Source: Phytoactinopolyspora limicola
GTDB lineage: Bacteria; Actinomycetota; Actinomycetes; Jiangellales; Jiangellaceae
Reading direction: 5' to 3'
Length of the DNA: 64,000 nt
NCBI RefSeq assembly: GCF_011320225.1
Contig: NZ_JAAOEN010000010.1
Coordinates: forward strand, 62,001 to 126,000
In this document: positions 51,152 to 60,880 of the stretch, in pieces
Layout of the letters: each line of letters starts with the position of its first letter
Numbering within the stretch: position 1 is the first letter of the stretch
Translations under genes and position numbers: made by a program
The notes under the pieces: model-generated
Database searches by the model: none
Told to the model about the DNA's origin: nothing
What the model saw: the letters and a program-made list of their open reading frames with translations, nothing else

Positions 51152-52207
51152 GTGTCCGTGGCGGATGACCCCCTGATTCTTGGTATCGAAACCTCCTGCG
51201 ACGAGACCGGCGTTGGCCTGGTCCGCGGCACGACGCTGCTGGCCAACGCGGTCGCCAGCAGCGTCGACGAACACGCCCGGTTCGGCGGCGTCGTCCCGGA
51301 GGTGGCCAGCCGGGCACATCTGCAGGCGATCACCCCGACGTTGCGACGTGCGCTGGACGAGGCCGGAGTGCGGCTCACCGACGTCGACGCGGTAGCGGTC
51401 ACCGCTGGTCCCGGACTAGCCGGTGCGCTGATGGTGGGTGTCTCGGCCGCCAAGGCCCTCGCGGTCGCCATCGACAAGCCGTTGTACGGCGTCAACCACC
51501 TGGTGGGGCACGTCGCCGCGGAGCAGTTGGAGAACGGCCGGCTGACCGAACCAGTCGTGGCGTTGCTCGTCTCCGGCGGGCACACCGAGATCCTGGAGGT
51601 GACCGACATCGCAACGGCGGCCGAACTGCTGGGGCAGACGCTGGACGACGCCGCCGGAGAGGCCTTCGACAAAGTGGCCCGACTGCTCGACCTTCCCTAC
51701 CCGGGTGGTCCACATATCCAGCGGGCCGCGGCCACGGGTGACCCCACAGCCATCCGGTTCCCCCGCGGACTGACCAGTCAGCGCGACATGGAGCGGCACC
51801 GGTACAACTTCTCGTTCTCCGGACTCAAGACCGCCGTCGCTCGCTGGGTGGAATCGGCCCAGCGCGACGGCGCGCCGGTACCCGTCGACGACGTAGCCGC
51901 GGCGTTCCAGGAGTCGGTGGCCGACGTGCTCACCCGCAAAGCCGTTCTGGCCTGCCAGGAACGTGGTATCACCACCATGGTGCTGGCCGGCGGCGTCGCG
52001 GCGAACGCGCGGATCCGCGATCTCACCCGCGAGCGATGCGCGGCCGCTGGGATCGCGCTGCGCCAGCCCCGGCTGTCGCTGTGTACGGACAACGGCGCGA
52101 TGATCGCCGCACTCGGTGCCGCGGTCGTTGAACGCGGCTTGCCGCCCAGTTCGATCGACTTCGGCGCCGACTCGTCGTTGCCGGTCACCGAGGTGCTCGT
52201 GCGGTGA
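51152..52207 (+). CDS. tsaD: tRNA N6-threonylcarbamoyladenosine transferase TsaD
   Basis: 351 residues. The family motif [16 protein letters not shown] starts the protein, the iron-binding His pair is in [14 protein letters not shown], and the third ligand region is [11 protein letters not shown]. It transfers threonylcarbamoyl to A37 of ANN-decoding tRNAs. It starts with GTG directly after palindrome D, whose right arm supplies its Shine-Dalgarno. Confidence 0.96.
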   Translation: MSVADDPLILGIETSCDETGVGLVRGTTLLANAVASSVDEHARFGGVVPEVASRAHLQAITPTLRRALDEAGVRLTDVDAVAVTAGPGLAGALMVGVSAAKALAVAIDKPLYGVNHLVGHVAAEQLENGRLTEPVVALLVSGGHTEILEVTDIATAAELLGQTLDDAAGEAFDKVARLLDLPYPGGPHIQRAAATGDPTAIRFPRGLTSQRDMERHRYNFSFSGLKTAVARWVESAQRDGAPVPVDDVAAAFQESVADVLTRKAVLACQERGITTMVLAGGVAANARIRDLTRERCAAAGIALRQPRLSLCTDNGAMIAALGAAVVERGLPPSSIDFGADSSLPVTEVLVR

Positions 52208-52278
52208 GCCCGGCGCAGGTACCGACGGGTGGGCTGCCGATGCACGCGGCCGGACCGGCACGTGGCAGACTGCCTCGG

Positions 52279-53907
52279 ATGAGGCGATTGTTGACCATCG
52301 CCGCCGCCATCACCCTGCTGGCGGGGTGCACGTCTGAAGACTCATCCTCGAAGGAGCGTACGTCCGTGCCCACACCCACGTCGACGTCGAACCAGCCGAG
52401 CCCTACCTCGACCCCCACACCGGAGGAGCCCGAGCCGCTTCCCTGGGGCCCCACGGCGGAAGAGTTCGCGGAAGCGGAGTCGATCGTCGCCGATATGTCG
52501 TTGGCGCAGCAGGCCGGTCAGGTCATCGTGGCCAATTACAGCGGGCTGGAGGCGCCCACCGAGCTGATCGCCGAGCTGAGTTTGGGCGGCGTGATCGTCA
52601 TGGGTGACAACGTCGAGTCACCGGAGCAGCTGCGGCGGGTCGCCGCGGCGGTGCAGAGCGCCGACGAGCGGCCGTACCCGCTGATCGTCAGCATCGACCA
52701 GGAAGGTGGCCGGGTGGCCCGGGTCCGGGAACCAGCCACCGAGTTCCCCAGTTACATGAGCCTTGGCGCCACCCGCGACGCCGAGCTGGCCACCGAGGTG
52801 GCACAGGCTAGTGGACGTGAGCTGCGGGCCATGGGATTCACCATGGTCTTCGCACCCGACGCCGACGTCACGACGGGTGCCGACGACCCCACCATCGGCA
52901 GCCGGTCAGCGTCGTCGAACCCGGAGCTGGTGGCCGAGCTCACCACCGGCTCTCTTCAGGGATACGCCGACGCCGGCATCGTCGCGGTCGCCAAACACTT
53001 CCCCGGGCACGGGTCGGTGCCTGCCGACAGCCACGAGGAGCTGCCGGTGCAGGCCGCAACCGTCGAGCAGCTTCAGCAACGAGACTTCGTGCCGTTCGAG
53101 GTCACCATCGCCGCCGGTGTTCCTGCCGTCATGGTGGCCCACATCAACCTCGCCGAGGTGGACGAAGGTGTGCCGTCGTCCTTGTCCGGCCCGGTCGTCG
53201 ACCTTTTGCGCACCGAACTCGGGTTCAGCGGGCTCGTCGTGACCGACGCGCAAGACATGGCCGGTACCACCGACGAGTACGGGCCGGGGGAAGCGGCCGT
53301 GCTGGCCCTGGAAGCCGGCATCGACGTCGTCCTCATGCCTGCTGACGCGCGCGCCGCACACGCGGGCATCGTCGAGGCTGTGGAAGACGGGCGGCTGTCG
53401 GCCGATCGTCTCGCCGAGGCGGCGACCCGTGGCGTAGCGCTCATGCTGCATCAGCAGAACGCCGATGCCGCGCCGGACCTCGACGTGGTCGGCTCCCATG
53501 GCGAGCTGTCGTACCAGGTGTCCCTGGCCGCGCTCACGATTGCTACCGGCCGCTGCGAAGGCCCGTACGTCGGTGATTCCATCGAGGTGGTCGGTGGCAC
53601 CGAGCAGGATCGAGCCCGGCTCACCGCGGCGGCCGAGGCTGCCGGCTTGGCGGTTGGTTCAGGTGATGTGGTCCGGCTGCTGGGCGGGTCCGATCCTGGC
53701 AGCGGTGACGTGGTCGTGGCGTTGGACACACCGTACGCGCTCGGCGCTAGCCAGGCGACGACGGCCAAGATCGCGCTGTACGGTCGGACCCCGCAAGCGT
53801 TCGCCGCGTTGGTGGATGTGCTGCGCGGCGAGGAGACCGGGCACGGCCGGTTGCCGGTCGATGTCGACGGCGTCGAGCAACTCGGCTGCCCCAGATCACC
53901 CTCGTGA
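52279..53907 (+). CDS. Glycoside hydrolase family 3 lipoprotein (NagZ-like)
   Basis: 542 residues from the ATG giving a lipoprotein signal (MRRLLTIAAAITLLAGC); a GTG overlapping the tsaD stop would add 25 residues. A Thr/Pro/Ser linker follows. The catalytic domain has QEGGRVARVREP, the diad motif KHFPGHGSVPADSHEELP and the nucleophile region SGLVVTDAQDMAG. This is the beta-N-acetylglucosaminidase type, attached outside the membrane. A C-terminal domain (450-540) is less conserved. Role: turnover of wall muropeptides or GlcNAc glycans. Confidence 0.92.
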   Translation: MRRLLTIAAAITLLAGCTSEDSSSKERTSVPTPTSTSNQPSPTSTPTPEEPEPLPWGPTAEEFAEAESIVADMSLAQQAGQVIVANYSGLEAPTELIAELSLGGVIVMGDNVESPEQLRRVAAAVQSADERPYPLIVSIDQEGGRVARVREPATEFPSYMSLGATRDAELATEVAQASGRELRAMGFTMVFAPDADVTTGADDPTIGSRSASSNPELVAELTTGSLQGYADAGIVAVAKHFPGHGSVPADSHEELPVQAATVEQLQQRDFVPFEVTIAAGVPAVMVAHINLAEVDEGVPSSLSGPVVDLLRTELGFSGLVVTDAQDMAGTTDEYGPGEAAVLALEAGIDVVLMPADARAAHAGIVEAVEDGRLSADRLAEAATRGVALMLHQQNADAAPDLDVVGSHGELSYQVSLAALTIATGRCEGPYVGDSIEVVGGTEQDRARLTAAAEAAGLAVGSGDVVRLLGGSDPGSGDVVVALDTPYALGASQATTAKIALYGRTPQAFAALVDVLRGEETGHGRLPVDVDGVEQLGCPRSPS

Positions 53908-54000
53908 TCACGGGCCGTCCGCGGATCCGGACGGCCTCGTCGGGTGTCATGGCCGGGTGAGCGGCGCACGTCCGCTCGGCCCACCCGCATAGGGACGACG

Positions 54001-54027
54001 CTAGTGTCCTCCGGCGGAGGACACTAG
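54001..54027. terminator. Bidirectional terminator hairpin between GH3 and cvnD
   Basis: CTAGTGTCCTCCG and CGGAGGACACTAG pair over 13 bases with a single central G. It lies in the 181-base gap between two convergent genes, 93 bases after the GH3 stop and 61 bases after cvnD. There is no T-run on either side, as is frequent for actinobacterial hairpin terminators. Confidence 0.7.
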
Positions 54028-54088
54028 AGCCCCGGAGCCACTCGCGTGCCGCGCCGGATCTCCGGAGCGGCACACCAGTTGCGTTAGC

Positions 54089-54739
54089 TCAGTGTTTGAC
54101 CGGGCGACGCGGCAGGCCGTTCGCCGTGGTCACCGGCTCGGTGCTCGGCACGGCACCCGTCCGGAGCACACTGACGTGTTCCACCAGCTTGATGAGGACG
54201 TTCTTGCCGGATTCGCGGTCACGTGCATCGCACATGACCACCGGGGTCTTCTCGTCGAGGTCGAGGGCGCGGCTGACCTTCGTCGGCTCGTATTCGCGGG
54301 AACCGTCGAAATGATTGACCCCGACCACGAACGGCAACCCTCGGTGCTCGAAGTAGTCGACCGCCGGGAAGCAGTCCTCGAGGCGGCGAGTATCGGCGAG
54401 CACCACGGCCCCGAGTGCACCTTGGGCGAGTTCGTCCCACATGAACCAGAACCGATCCTGGCCGGGTGTTCCGAACAGATAGAGGCAGAGTCCGTCCCGG
54501 ATCGTGATCCGGCCGAAGTCCATAGCCACGGTGGTGGTGGTTTTGCGTTCCACGCCGTTGGTGTTGTCGACTACCTGGCCCGCTCCGGTCAGCGCTTCCT
54601 CAGTGTGCAAGGCGCGGATCTCGCTGACGGCGCCAACCAGCGTGGTCTTGCCCACGCCGAAACCTCCGGCTATGAGGATCTTCAGCGCCACGAGGGGCTG
54701 GTTGCCGTCGGGAATGGTTTTAGAGTGCACGGAGGCCAT
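54089..54739 (-). CDS. Conservon small GTPase-like protein (CvnD)
   Basis: 216 residues. The G1 loop is AGGFGVGKTTLV, G3 is FGTPGQDRFWFMWDEL and G4 is VNHFD. This is the CvnD family of Ras-like GTPases found only in actinobacterial conservons with a roadblock protein, DUF742 and a sensor kinase. It ends the cvnABCD operon, overlaps cvnC by 20 bases and probably acts as the switch of a membrane-associated signalling complex. Confidence 0.93.
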   Translation of the reverse strand: MASVHSKTIPDGNQPLVALKILIAGGFGVGKTTLVGAVSEIRALHTEEALTGAGQVVDNTNGVERKTTTTVAMDFGRITIRDGLCLYLFGTPGQDRFWFMWDELAQGALGAVVLADTRRLEDCFPAVDYFEHRGLPFVVGVNHFDGSREYEPTKVSRALDLDEKTPVVMCDARDRESGKNVLIKLVEHVSVLRTGAVPSTEPVTTANGLPRRPVKH

Positions 54740-55094
54740 CGATGACTTCCTTGAGGATGCTGGTGTCAGGGATTTGGTGCGGAACAGGCGGGCTGATGTG
54801 AATGTGTCCGCCGCTCAGCAGATCGCCGAGGAGGACCCGCACCACACCTAGCGGCAGGTTTGATTCGGAGGCGATATCGGTGACGGTCTGCGCCCGCCGA
54901 TGACACAGGCGCAGGATGGTCCGCTGTTCAGGGGACAGCGCTGGATCGTGCGGCGTTGAACCACCCACGACCTGGACGGTCGACATCAGGTCGTACGACT
55001 CGGTAGCGCTGCGTGCACGCCCGGCCGTAACGGCATATAGCCGAACGATCGGGCCGGCGTCATCGTCATACCAGTGCGGACTCGTGTCACTCAT
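54720..55094 (-). CDS. DUF742 conservon protein (CvnC)
   Basis: 124 residues. The DUF742 pattern VRLYAVTAGRARSATESYDLMSTV is followed by a winged-helix-like part with LSPEQRTILRLCHRRAQTVTDIASESNLPLGVVRVLLGDLLSGGHI. The DNA-binding-like fold in a conservon is of unknown function. Position between cvnB and cvnD is standard, with only nine bases from cvnB. Confidence 0.93.
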   Translation of the reverse strand: MSDTSPHWYDDDAGPIVRLYAVTAGRARSATESYDLMSTVQVVGGSTPHDPALSPEQRTILRLCHRRAQTVTDIASESNLPLGVVRVLLGDLLSGGHIHISPPVPHQIPDTSILKEVIDGLRAL

Positions 55095-55103
55095 CGGCGC
55101 GCA

Positions 55104-55532
55104 TCATTTCGGTGCGGTAGCGGGATCCAGTTGGTCAGGCCGGGACGGCACATAGAGATGTTCATGAACCTGCTTCACCAACCGGGCCATCTCGTAGGCG
55201 ATGAGCCCGATATCGGCATCGGCCTCGGCGAACACTGCCAGGCAGGACCGATCGCCAGCCGCCACCACGAAGAGAAACCCGCCTTCCAGCTCCACCATGG
55301 TCTGAACGACACCACCTGCCTCGAAGTGCATGCCGGTGCCCTTCGCCAAGCTGTGGAAGCCGGAGGCGATGGCGGCGAAGCGTTCTCGGTCCTCGCGGCT
55401 GAGCTGACTCGACGCCCCGACCGGTAAGCCGTCGCCGGACAGCACCACGGCATGCCGGATCTGGGCCACCCGCCCCACTAGCTCATCGAGCAGCCAGTTG
55501 AGCTCGCCCGACGTTTGGGTCGCCTCGGTCAT
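55104..55532 (-). CDS. Roadblock/LC7 domain conservon protein (CvnB)
   Basis: 142 residues forming one roadblock domain: LNWLLDELVGRVAQIRHAVVLSGDGLPVGAS at the N-terminus and AVFAEADADIGLIAYEMARLV at the end. Roadblock proteins act as regulators of the partner GTPase (here CvnD). The ATG overlaps the cvnA stop by one base (TGATG). Confidence 0.94.
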   Translation of the reverse strand: MTEATQTSGELNWLLDELVGRVAQIRHAVVLSGDGLPVGASSQLSREDRERFAAIASGFHSLAKGTGMHFEAGGVVQTMVELEGGFLFVVAAGDRSCLAVFAEADADIGLIAYEMARLVKQVHEHLYVPSRPDQLDPATAPK

Positions 55533-58009
55533 CAGTTTTCTCCCTTGTGCGACATGTCTTCAGGATTCTCAGACTGTCCCCGGAGCCACCCGCTCCGCAG
55601 CGCCGAGAGCGTAGCGCGCGCTTGATCGGGAGTGCGCGCCAGGTTGTCCTGTTGGGGCGCCTTGGGTGGTGGCGGCGGATCGGTGCGCAGTTCCGGACGT
55701 AGACTCGCCCTCCTGACCCGGCGCGGGAGGTCGTCCACCTCGCTGTCGCCGGGCGGCTGGCTGGCCAGCGCCTTTGCTGCCTCGCTGAGGGTTGGTCGCG
55801 GCTGTTCGGCAGCACCGACCTGCCGCGGGGTGGGCGGCTCGGGGACGGCGGACAACGATCCGACGGCGGTCAGTTGGGCCCTCTCGACGTCGGGCACCTG
55901 CTCTGGTGGGGCGATCTCCTCGGTCACGTTGCGGTCGAGGAGAGCATCCGGAATCAGCACGATGGCGGTGACCCCACCGTAGGCGGAACGTTGGAGCGTC
56001 ACCTCCACACTGTGCCGACGCGAGAGCCGGTTGACCACGAACAACCCCAGTTGATCCGCCTCGAGCAGGTCCACCTGATCAGTATCGCGGATGCGGCGGT
56101 TGGCATCGGCCATCACCTGCTGGCTCATGCCGAGACCTCGGTCTTCGATCTCTAGTGCCAGACCGGTACCCACGATCTCTCCGCGGACCGTCGCCTTGGT
56201 GTGCGGCGGGGAGAAGACCACGGCGTTCTCGACCAATTCGGCGATGAGGTGCGTGAGGTCGGCGACCGCGCCCCCGGAGACCCGGATCTCCGGGATGGTG
56301 CTGACGTCTACCCGGGTGAAGTCTTCGACCTCCGCGACCGCACCCCGGACGACGTCCAGCATCGGCACCGGGTTGCGCCAGCGCCGGGCCGGCGGCACAC
56401 CCGAGAGGATGATCAGGCTCTCGGCTTGCCGGCGCATGCGGGTGGTGAGGTGGTCGAGGCGGAACAGGTCTTCCAGCTGGTCCGGGTCCTCGATGCGGCG
56501 TTCCATGTTGTCGAGCAGCGCCAGCTGCCGGTGTAGCAGGACCTGGCTGCGCCGGGCGAGGTACACGTAGACGCCGGAGATGCCCTTGAGAACGTCGGAA
56601 CGTTCGATGGCGGCTTCGACGGCGGACCGGTGTACCGCGTTGAGCGCTTCGGCGACCTGGCTGACCTCGTCGTCGCCGAGGGCGACCCGTGGGGCCTCCG
56701 TCTCGATGTCGACCTTGTCGCCCGAGTTGAGCTTGCGCAAGGTGGCCGGCAGCTTGCGCCGGGCGAGGTCCATCGCCGTGTTGTGCAAGCCGGCGAGTTC
56801 GACGACGAGGCCGCGGCCGATCAACACGGAGATCAGCAGCGAGAGGATGACGCCGATGAGGCCCAGGACGACGGCCACACCTGAGGTCCCGAGGACGTCG
56901 AAGCTGAAGAGGTTGGCTTCCTGCGCGGCGATGGTGGTGACGCGGGCCTCACCGGCGGCGAGTTCCTGTTGGACGGAGCTGGCCGCGTCGTTCCACTGGT
57001 CGGCTGGGACAGCAGCGACGATGCTGTAACCGGCTTGGCCCTGGGCGAGCTCACCTTCGAGGTCGCGGAGGAACTGGTATGAGCGCCCGGTCAGGATGTC
57101 GCGATACGCGGCTTCGGCGGACGGCCGGGGGTCGTTGATGTCGGTCCAGAGCATGGACTGTCCGGCGCGGCTGGCGTCCACGAACGCGTCGAACTGGGCG
57201 CCGGACATCACTTCGGCCGCGTAGGCGGCCGTCATGACCGCGTCTTCACGGGCGATCATCTCTCGCGCCATCGACAACTCGAGCACGACGCGTGGGTCGA
57301 ACTCCACACCGGGAGCTTCCATCTGGGTCAACACACCGGTGACGCCGAACGCTTCGGTCACGGCCGCGGTGTAGGCGTTGAAGACGGCCAGCCAGCTAGC
57401 GCTTTGGGTGGCGACGCGGTCTCTGATGCCGGGGACGGCGTCCGCGGCTGCGACGAGCGCGTCGATGCGCCCGGGCAGCCGTGGGTCGAGCCCGGCGGCG
57501 TCGGTGCTGCTCTCGGCGATTCCGGTGCGGAGAGCCGCCACCGCGGCGTCGGTGACGGCACCTGCGGCCAGAAGCGCCTCCGGCTCCTCGGGCTCCTCAC
57601 CCTGTGTAGCAAGGAACTCCGAGGCGGCGACCCGCTCGGCCTGGACCGCGGTGACGAATTCGTTGATCGGTGCGAGGAGGGTGTCGTTGACCTCTTTGAG
57701 CTGCTGCAGCTCGGACACGTTCTGGGCGGTGGTGACAGTGGCGAAACCCCAGAGGGCCATGAGCGACATGACCGGCACCATGAGCACCGTGACGATTTTG
57801 GCGCGGACCGATCGGGGTCGGCGGCCACTACTCGACCGGTTCCGGCCGGCGGCGGCCCGCCGGGACGCGTGCCGCGGGCCAGAGCGGGGGTTGCCGTCGT
57901 CCTCCCCGACCTGACTCATCGACGGCTGGGTGTCCGTAGCTGGGTCGGTGTCGGACACCTGGCCGTTGCTCATCTGCCGCTCGGACGCCTCGTCCTGGCC
58001 TTCACGCAT
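55532..58009 (-). CDS. Conservon sensor with NIT domain and histidine-kinase-like ATPase (CvnA)
   Basis: 825 residues. A disordered cytoplasmic N-terminus (1-60), a membrane helix (65-95), an extracytoplasmic NIT-like helical sensor domain (residues 100-370), a second helix (GVAVVLGLIGVILSLLISVLIGRGL), a HAMP-like linker and a GHKL ATPase (VENAVVFSPPHTKATV; LEIEDRGLGMSQ). The NIT domain is proposed to sense nitrate or nitrite, but this is not proven for CvnA. No His phosphoacceptor box is obvious, so it may work without a response regulator. The C-terminus is Pro/Arg-rich. Confidence 0.9.
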   Translation of the reverse strand: MREGQDEASERQMSNGQVSDTDPATDTQPSMSQVGEDDGNPRSGPRHASRRAAAGRNRSSSGRRPRSVRAKIVTVLMVPVMSLMALWGFATVTTAQNVSELQQLKEVNDTLLAPINEFVTAVQAERVAASEFLATQGEEPEEPEALLAAGAVTDAAVAALRTGIAESSTDAAGLDPRLPGRIDALVAAADAVPGIRDRVATQSASWLAVFNAYTAAVTEAFGVTGVLTQMEAPGVEFDPRVVLELSMAREMIAREDAVMTAAYAAEVMSGAQFDAFVDASRAGQSMLWTDINDPRPSAEAAYRDILTGRSYQFLRDLEGELAQGQAGYSIVAAVPADQWNDAASSVQQELAAGEARVTTIAAQEANLFSFDVLGTSGVAVVLGLIGVILSLLISVLIGRGLVVELAGLHNTAMDLARRKLPATLRKLNSGDKVDIETEAPRVALGDDEVSQVAEALNAVHRSAVEAAIERSDVLKGISGVYVYLARRSQVLLHRQLALLDNMERRIEDPDQLEDLFRLDHLTTRMRRQAESLIILSGVPPARRWRNPVPMLDVVRGAVAEVEDFTRVDVSTIPEIRVSGGAVADLTHLIAELVENAVVFSPPHTKATVRGEIVGTGLALEIEDRGLGMSQQVMADANRRIRDTDQVDLLEADQLGLFVVNRLSRRHSVEVTLQRSAYGGVTAIVLIPDALLDRNVTEEIAPPEQVPDVERAQLTAVGSLSAVPEPPTPRQVGAAEQPRPTLSEAAKALASQPPGDSEVDDLPRRVRRASLRPELRTDPPPPPKAPQQDNLARTPDQARATLSALRSGWLRGQSENPEDMSHKGEN

Positions 58010-58182
58010 GTCATTTGCCTCGATCAGCTAGCTAAGGGTGACTTGATGGACTTCTACGCCGCGGGTCGGCGCCCAGACGCCGGCCGGCGGCGTCCTCGTC
58101 GTCGGTTGGTGACGTCGCATAGAACTCCTCATCGGCCCGGACAGGCCGGTGCCGTAGCGCCGCCCATATCCACCGAGATCCA

Positions 58183-58965
58183 TCAGAGACCCCCTGGTTC
58201 GGGCTCGTGGTTCGCCCCGGCGCCGACGGTGGCCATCCGGGTGGTCTTGATGGGTGAGAGCGCGACGAAGGCCGAGCTGAGGAACAAGAACGAGCCGAAT
58301 ACGACGATGAACGGGAAGACGAACTCCACCGCACTCGCTCCCGGAAGGACCGATGTGCCGGGGATGATCTCGATCTGCAGGGCGGCGATCCCGGTGTATT
58401 CGGTGATGCTGGCGGCCGCACCCATGAGGAGGGCCGCGACGATGGTGCCGCGGAAGCCGTCGGTAAGGAACGCGACCGCGAGGGCCACGGTGGCGGCGCC
58501 GATGGCGACGACGACGGACAGACCCACCGTGGCGATGTCGTAGCTGAGCGTGCCGTGGATCTGCATGGCCGACATACCGACGTAGTGCATGCCGACGATG
58601 GCTACACCCGTGGAAATGCCGCCGATGATGGCTCCGTGCACCCTGGATCGGGTGTAACCCACGGCGAACACGCCGATGAGGACGACGACGATGGCGACGA
58701 GCAGGCTCAGCAAGGTGAATCCGACGTCGAACCGTACGGGTGATCCATCGACGGCGAAGCCGAGGATGGCGACCAGGTGCATGGTCCAGATGCCGGAGCC
58801 GATGGCGAGCGCTCCAGTGATCAGCCAGCTTCGTTTGGTGCTGCCGGTGGTCGCGAACGCGCGCACGACACAGCGCAGGCCGAGTCCGGCGCCGACACAC
58901 GCCATGATGTACGCGACGACCGCGGTTATCGGTCCGTATTGGAAGAAGTGGTGCAAGTGCTCCAC
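58183..58965 (-). CDS. MHYT-domain integral membrane sensor
   Basis: 260 residues with seven hydrophobic helices. The MHYT motif occurs as GIWTMHLVA, GVAIVGMHYVGM and, degenerate, ASITEYTGI, positioned near helices as in the YkoW family. MHYT domains may bind copper and sense O2, CO or NO. Unlike many relatives, no GGDEF or kinase domain is attached. It is upstream of cvnA on the same strand, 173 bases away, so it may be part of, or next to, that signalling operon. GTG start. Confidence 0.88.
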   Translation of the reverse strand: MEHLHHFFQYGPITAVVAYIMACVGAGLGLRCVVRAFATTGSTKRSWLITGALAIGSGIWTMHLVAILGFAVDGSPVRFDVGFTLLSLLVAIVVVLIGVFAVGYTRSRVHGAIIGGISTGVAIVGMHYVGMSAMQIHGTLSYDIATVGLSVVVAIGAATVALAVAFLTDGFRGTIVAALLMGAAASITEYTGIAALQIEIIPGTSVLPGASAVEFVFPFIVVFGSFLFLSSAFVALSPIKTTRMATVGAGANHEPEPGGL

Positions 58966-59554
58966 ATGCAGGTCCCTACTGGTAGCCCTGAAATCACGTG
59001 AGTACCTGTCAGCGGGCGCCGACAGGCCGGGCCGACCGGCCTACGTCGCCTGGCTGTGAAGACATCCTTCGCTCGACGCCGTCAGCGTCGAGCCCCCCGC
59101 CAGCTCAGCCTGGTTCGTCCACCGGCCCGTTCCCGCCCAGCGTGCTGACGGGACCTCGTTAGCCGGACACACTATGACAAATGAGCTTGGACAGGGCAAG
59201 GGTCTTGCCGGTAAAAACACTAGCGCTGGCCATCTGCCGGTATCGATCACCGGCGTTCCCACGCTTGCAGGGTACCCCAGTGATCGGCAGTCAGGATGAT
59301 GTGTTGAACTGTGGGCAAAGCGGACGGGGGCGCTTGGGATTCGCGAGCCCGGAGGCGTAGTTGAAGGCTTCCGGGTGATCCCACACGAGCCCGAATACGG
59401 GTGCGTCGTCGGCCGATGTGGAGGGGGTCACGAGCTGGTCACCTGGTTGACAGCTAGGCATACCAATCCTAATGTCACCCAGTCTGGGCAAAATCTGGAC
59501 ATTTAGTCCTATGTCTCGACTTCTTGCTTAACATGTGCGAACAAGGGAGGCTAC
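58966..59554. other. 589-base intergenic region between MHYT gene and ABC-importer operon
   Basis: No strong gene. Stems visible include GCTCGACGC-CGTCA-GCGTCGAGC (59072-59094), a 9-bp perfect hairpin, and CCTGTC-N10-GACAGG near 59017-59038. They would lie in the 5-prime leader of the MHYT gene on the minus strand. I could not match this to a known riboswitch. One small possible frame is listed separately. The 80 bases before the ABC operon are AT-richer, consistent with a promoter. Confidence 0.5.
59291..59461 (-). CDS. Possible small protein
   Basis: 56 codons from an ATG preceded by TTAGGATTGGT. The third codon position is mostly G or C in the middle of the frame, as in real genes here, but less so near both ends. 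No domain is recognised; the peptide contains APVFGLVWDHPEAFNYASGL and no membrane helix. It is divergent from the binding-protein gene at 59555. It may be a chance frame. Confidence 0.25.
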   Translation of the reverse strand: MPSCQPGDQLVTPSTSADDAPVFGLVWDHPEAFNYASGLANPKRPRPLCPQFNTSS

Positions 59555-60748
59555 GTGTTCCGTTCCTCACGGCTACGGATGATTGTCGCAGGTGGTGCCG
59601 CACTCGCGTTGCTGGCTGCCTGCGGTTCTGATGATGATGACGGCGACGACGCGGCAGCGCAGGCGCCAACGGCCGAAGAGGCCGACGATGACGATGATGA
59701 CGAGCCGGACCTCTCCGACCTCCCCGAGCTGGAGCAGGTGAACATCGGCTACGTCTCGGCGGTGGACCAGATGGGGGTCGCGATGGCCCTCGACATCGGC
59801 TTCTACGACGAACTCGACCTCGACGTTACCCTCGCCGACCCGTTCCCCACCGGTGTCGACGCGCTCAACGCCCTCGACTCTGGTGACGTCGACTTCGTGC
59901 AGGTCGGCGTGCCCAGCTTCGGCGCGATCCTCGGAGGGATGGACCTCGTCTACCTGGGCAACTACTCCGGTAGCGCCAGCCAGCTGACGCAGGACGAGCC
60001 GATGGCGCTGGTGGCGCGGGCCGACTCCGGGATCGACTCCGACGACCTCACCACCCTCGCCGGCAAGCGGCTGGGTGTGTCCGAAGGCACCATCAACCAC
60101 CTCTACGTGCTGCGTATTCTCGAAGAGGCCGGTTTGACCTCGGACGATGTCGAGATCATCAACACGCCGCCGCCGGAGATGGGGGTGGCGCTGGAGACCG
60201 AAGGCGTCGACGCGATCGCTTCCTGGGACCCCTGGCCGATCACCATCGAAGACACGGTCAGCGGTTCCTACGAAGTGGTGCGCGGCGGAGGTTACATGGC
60301 CTTCCTCGGCTACATCGTCTCCACCCGCAGCTACGTCGAGGAGAACCCCGACATCGTCGAGCGGGTTCTCACCGCTCGTGCGGCGGCCGACCAGTGGATG
60401 CGGGACAACACCGAGGAAGCTGCCGCGGTGACGGTGCGCTGGGTGCCGGGCACCGAAGTGGACGTCGCCGAAGAAGCCATGCAGTACCAGGTCGCCTGGC
60501 TGGATGGCCGCTTCTCCGCCTGCAACTATCTCGCGCTCGACCTGATGTTGCAGGCGTACAACGACCTCGGCTTCCTGGACGGCACCTACGACCCCAACGA
60601 TCACTTCTACCCGGGGCCGATCCTCAACGTCATGGAGCAGCATCCCGAGTACTTCGACGACCTCCCCGAGATCCCGGAGGCCGCCGCGATCGACGCGGGT
60701 TACACGTACGACCGCCAGGAGGCCACAGCTGCCTGCCCGCAGGGCTGA
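59555..60748 (+). CDS. NMT1/SsuA-type ABC transporter substrate-binding lipoprotein
   Basis: 397 residues from a GTG with AGGGAGG upstream. A lipoprotein signal (MIVAGGAALALLAAC) is followed by a linker of about 35 residues dominated by Asp, Ala and Glu. The binding domain starts LEQVNIGYVSAVDQMGVAMALDIGFYDE and carries GIDSDDLTTLAGKRLGVSEGTINHLYV, typical of nitrate/sulfonate/taurine/thiamine-precursor binding proteins. It is first in a four-gene importer operon. The ligand cannot be told; no desulfonation or thiamine genes are nearby. Confidence 0.88.
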   Translation: MFRSSRLRMIVAGGAALALLAACGSDDDDGDDAAAQAPTAEEADDDDDDEPDLSDLPELEQVNIGYVSAVDQMGVAMALDIGFYDELDLDVTLADPFPTGVDALNALDSGDVDFVQVGVPSFGAILGGMDLVYLGNYSGSASQLTQDEPMALVARADSGIDSDDLTTLAGKRLGVSEGTINHLYVLRILEEAGLTSDDVEIINTPPPEMGVALETEGVDAIASWDPWPITIEDTVSGSYEVVRGGGYMAFLGYIVSTRSYVEENPDIVERVLTARAAADQWMRDNTEEAAAVTVRWVPGTEVDVAEEAMQYQVAWLDGRFSACNYLALDLMLQAYNDLGFLDGTYDPNDHFYPGPILNVMEQHPEYFDDLPEIPEAAAIDAGYTYDRQEATAACPQG

Positions 60749-60880
60749 GTGGCCGGTGCGGATACCGAGAGTGGGCCGAGTGCGGGTGGCCGACGCTGGC
60801 CGCCCGCACTCGGAACGCCCTTCTCAAGCTGCAGGTGACAAGTCGTCGACGGCCGATCCGGGCGTCGTGAAAGGACGGTG

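Noticed and set aside
59180-59554. Thiamine or guanidine riboswitch before the NMT1/SsuA-type operon
   Set aside because: I searched by eye for the conserved TPP and ykkC-type cores and did not find them; hairpins present belong to the minus-strand leader.
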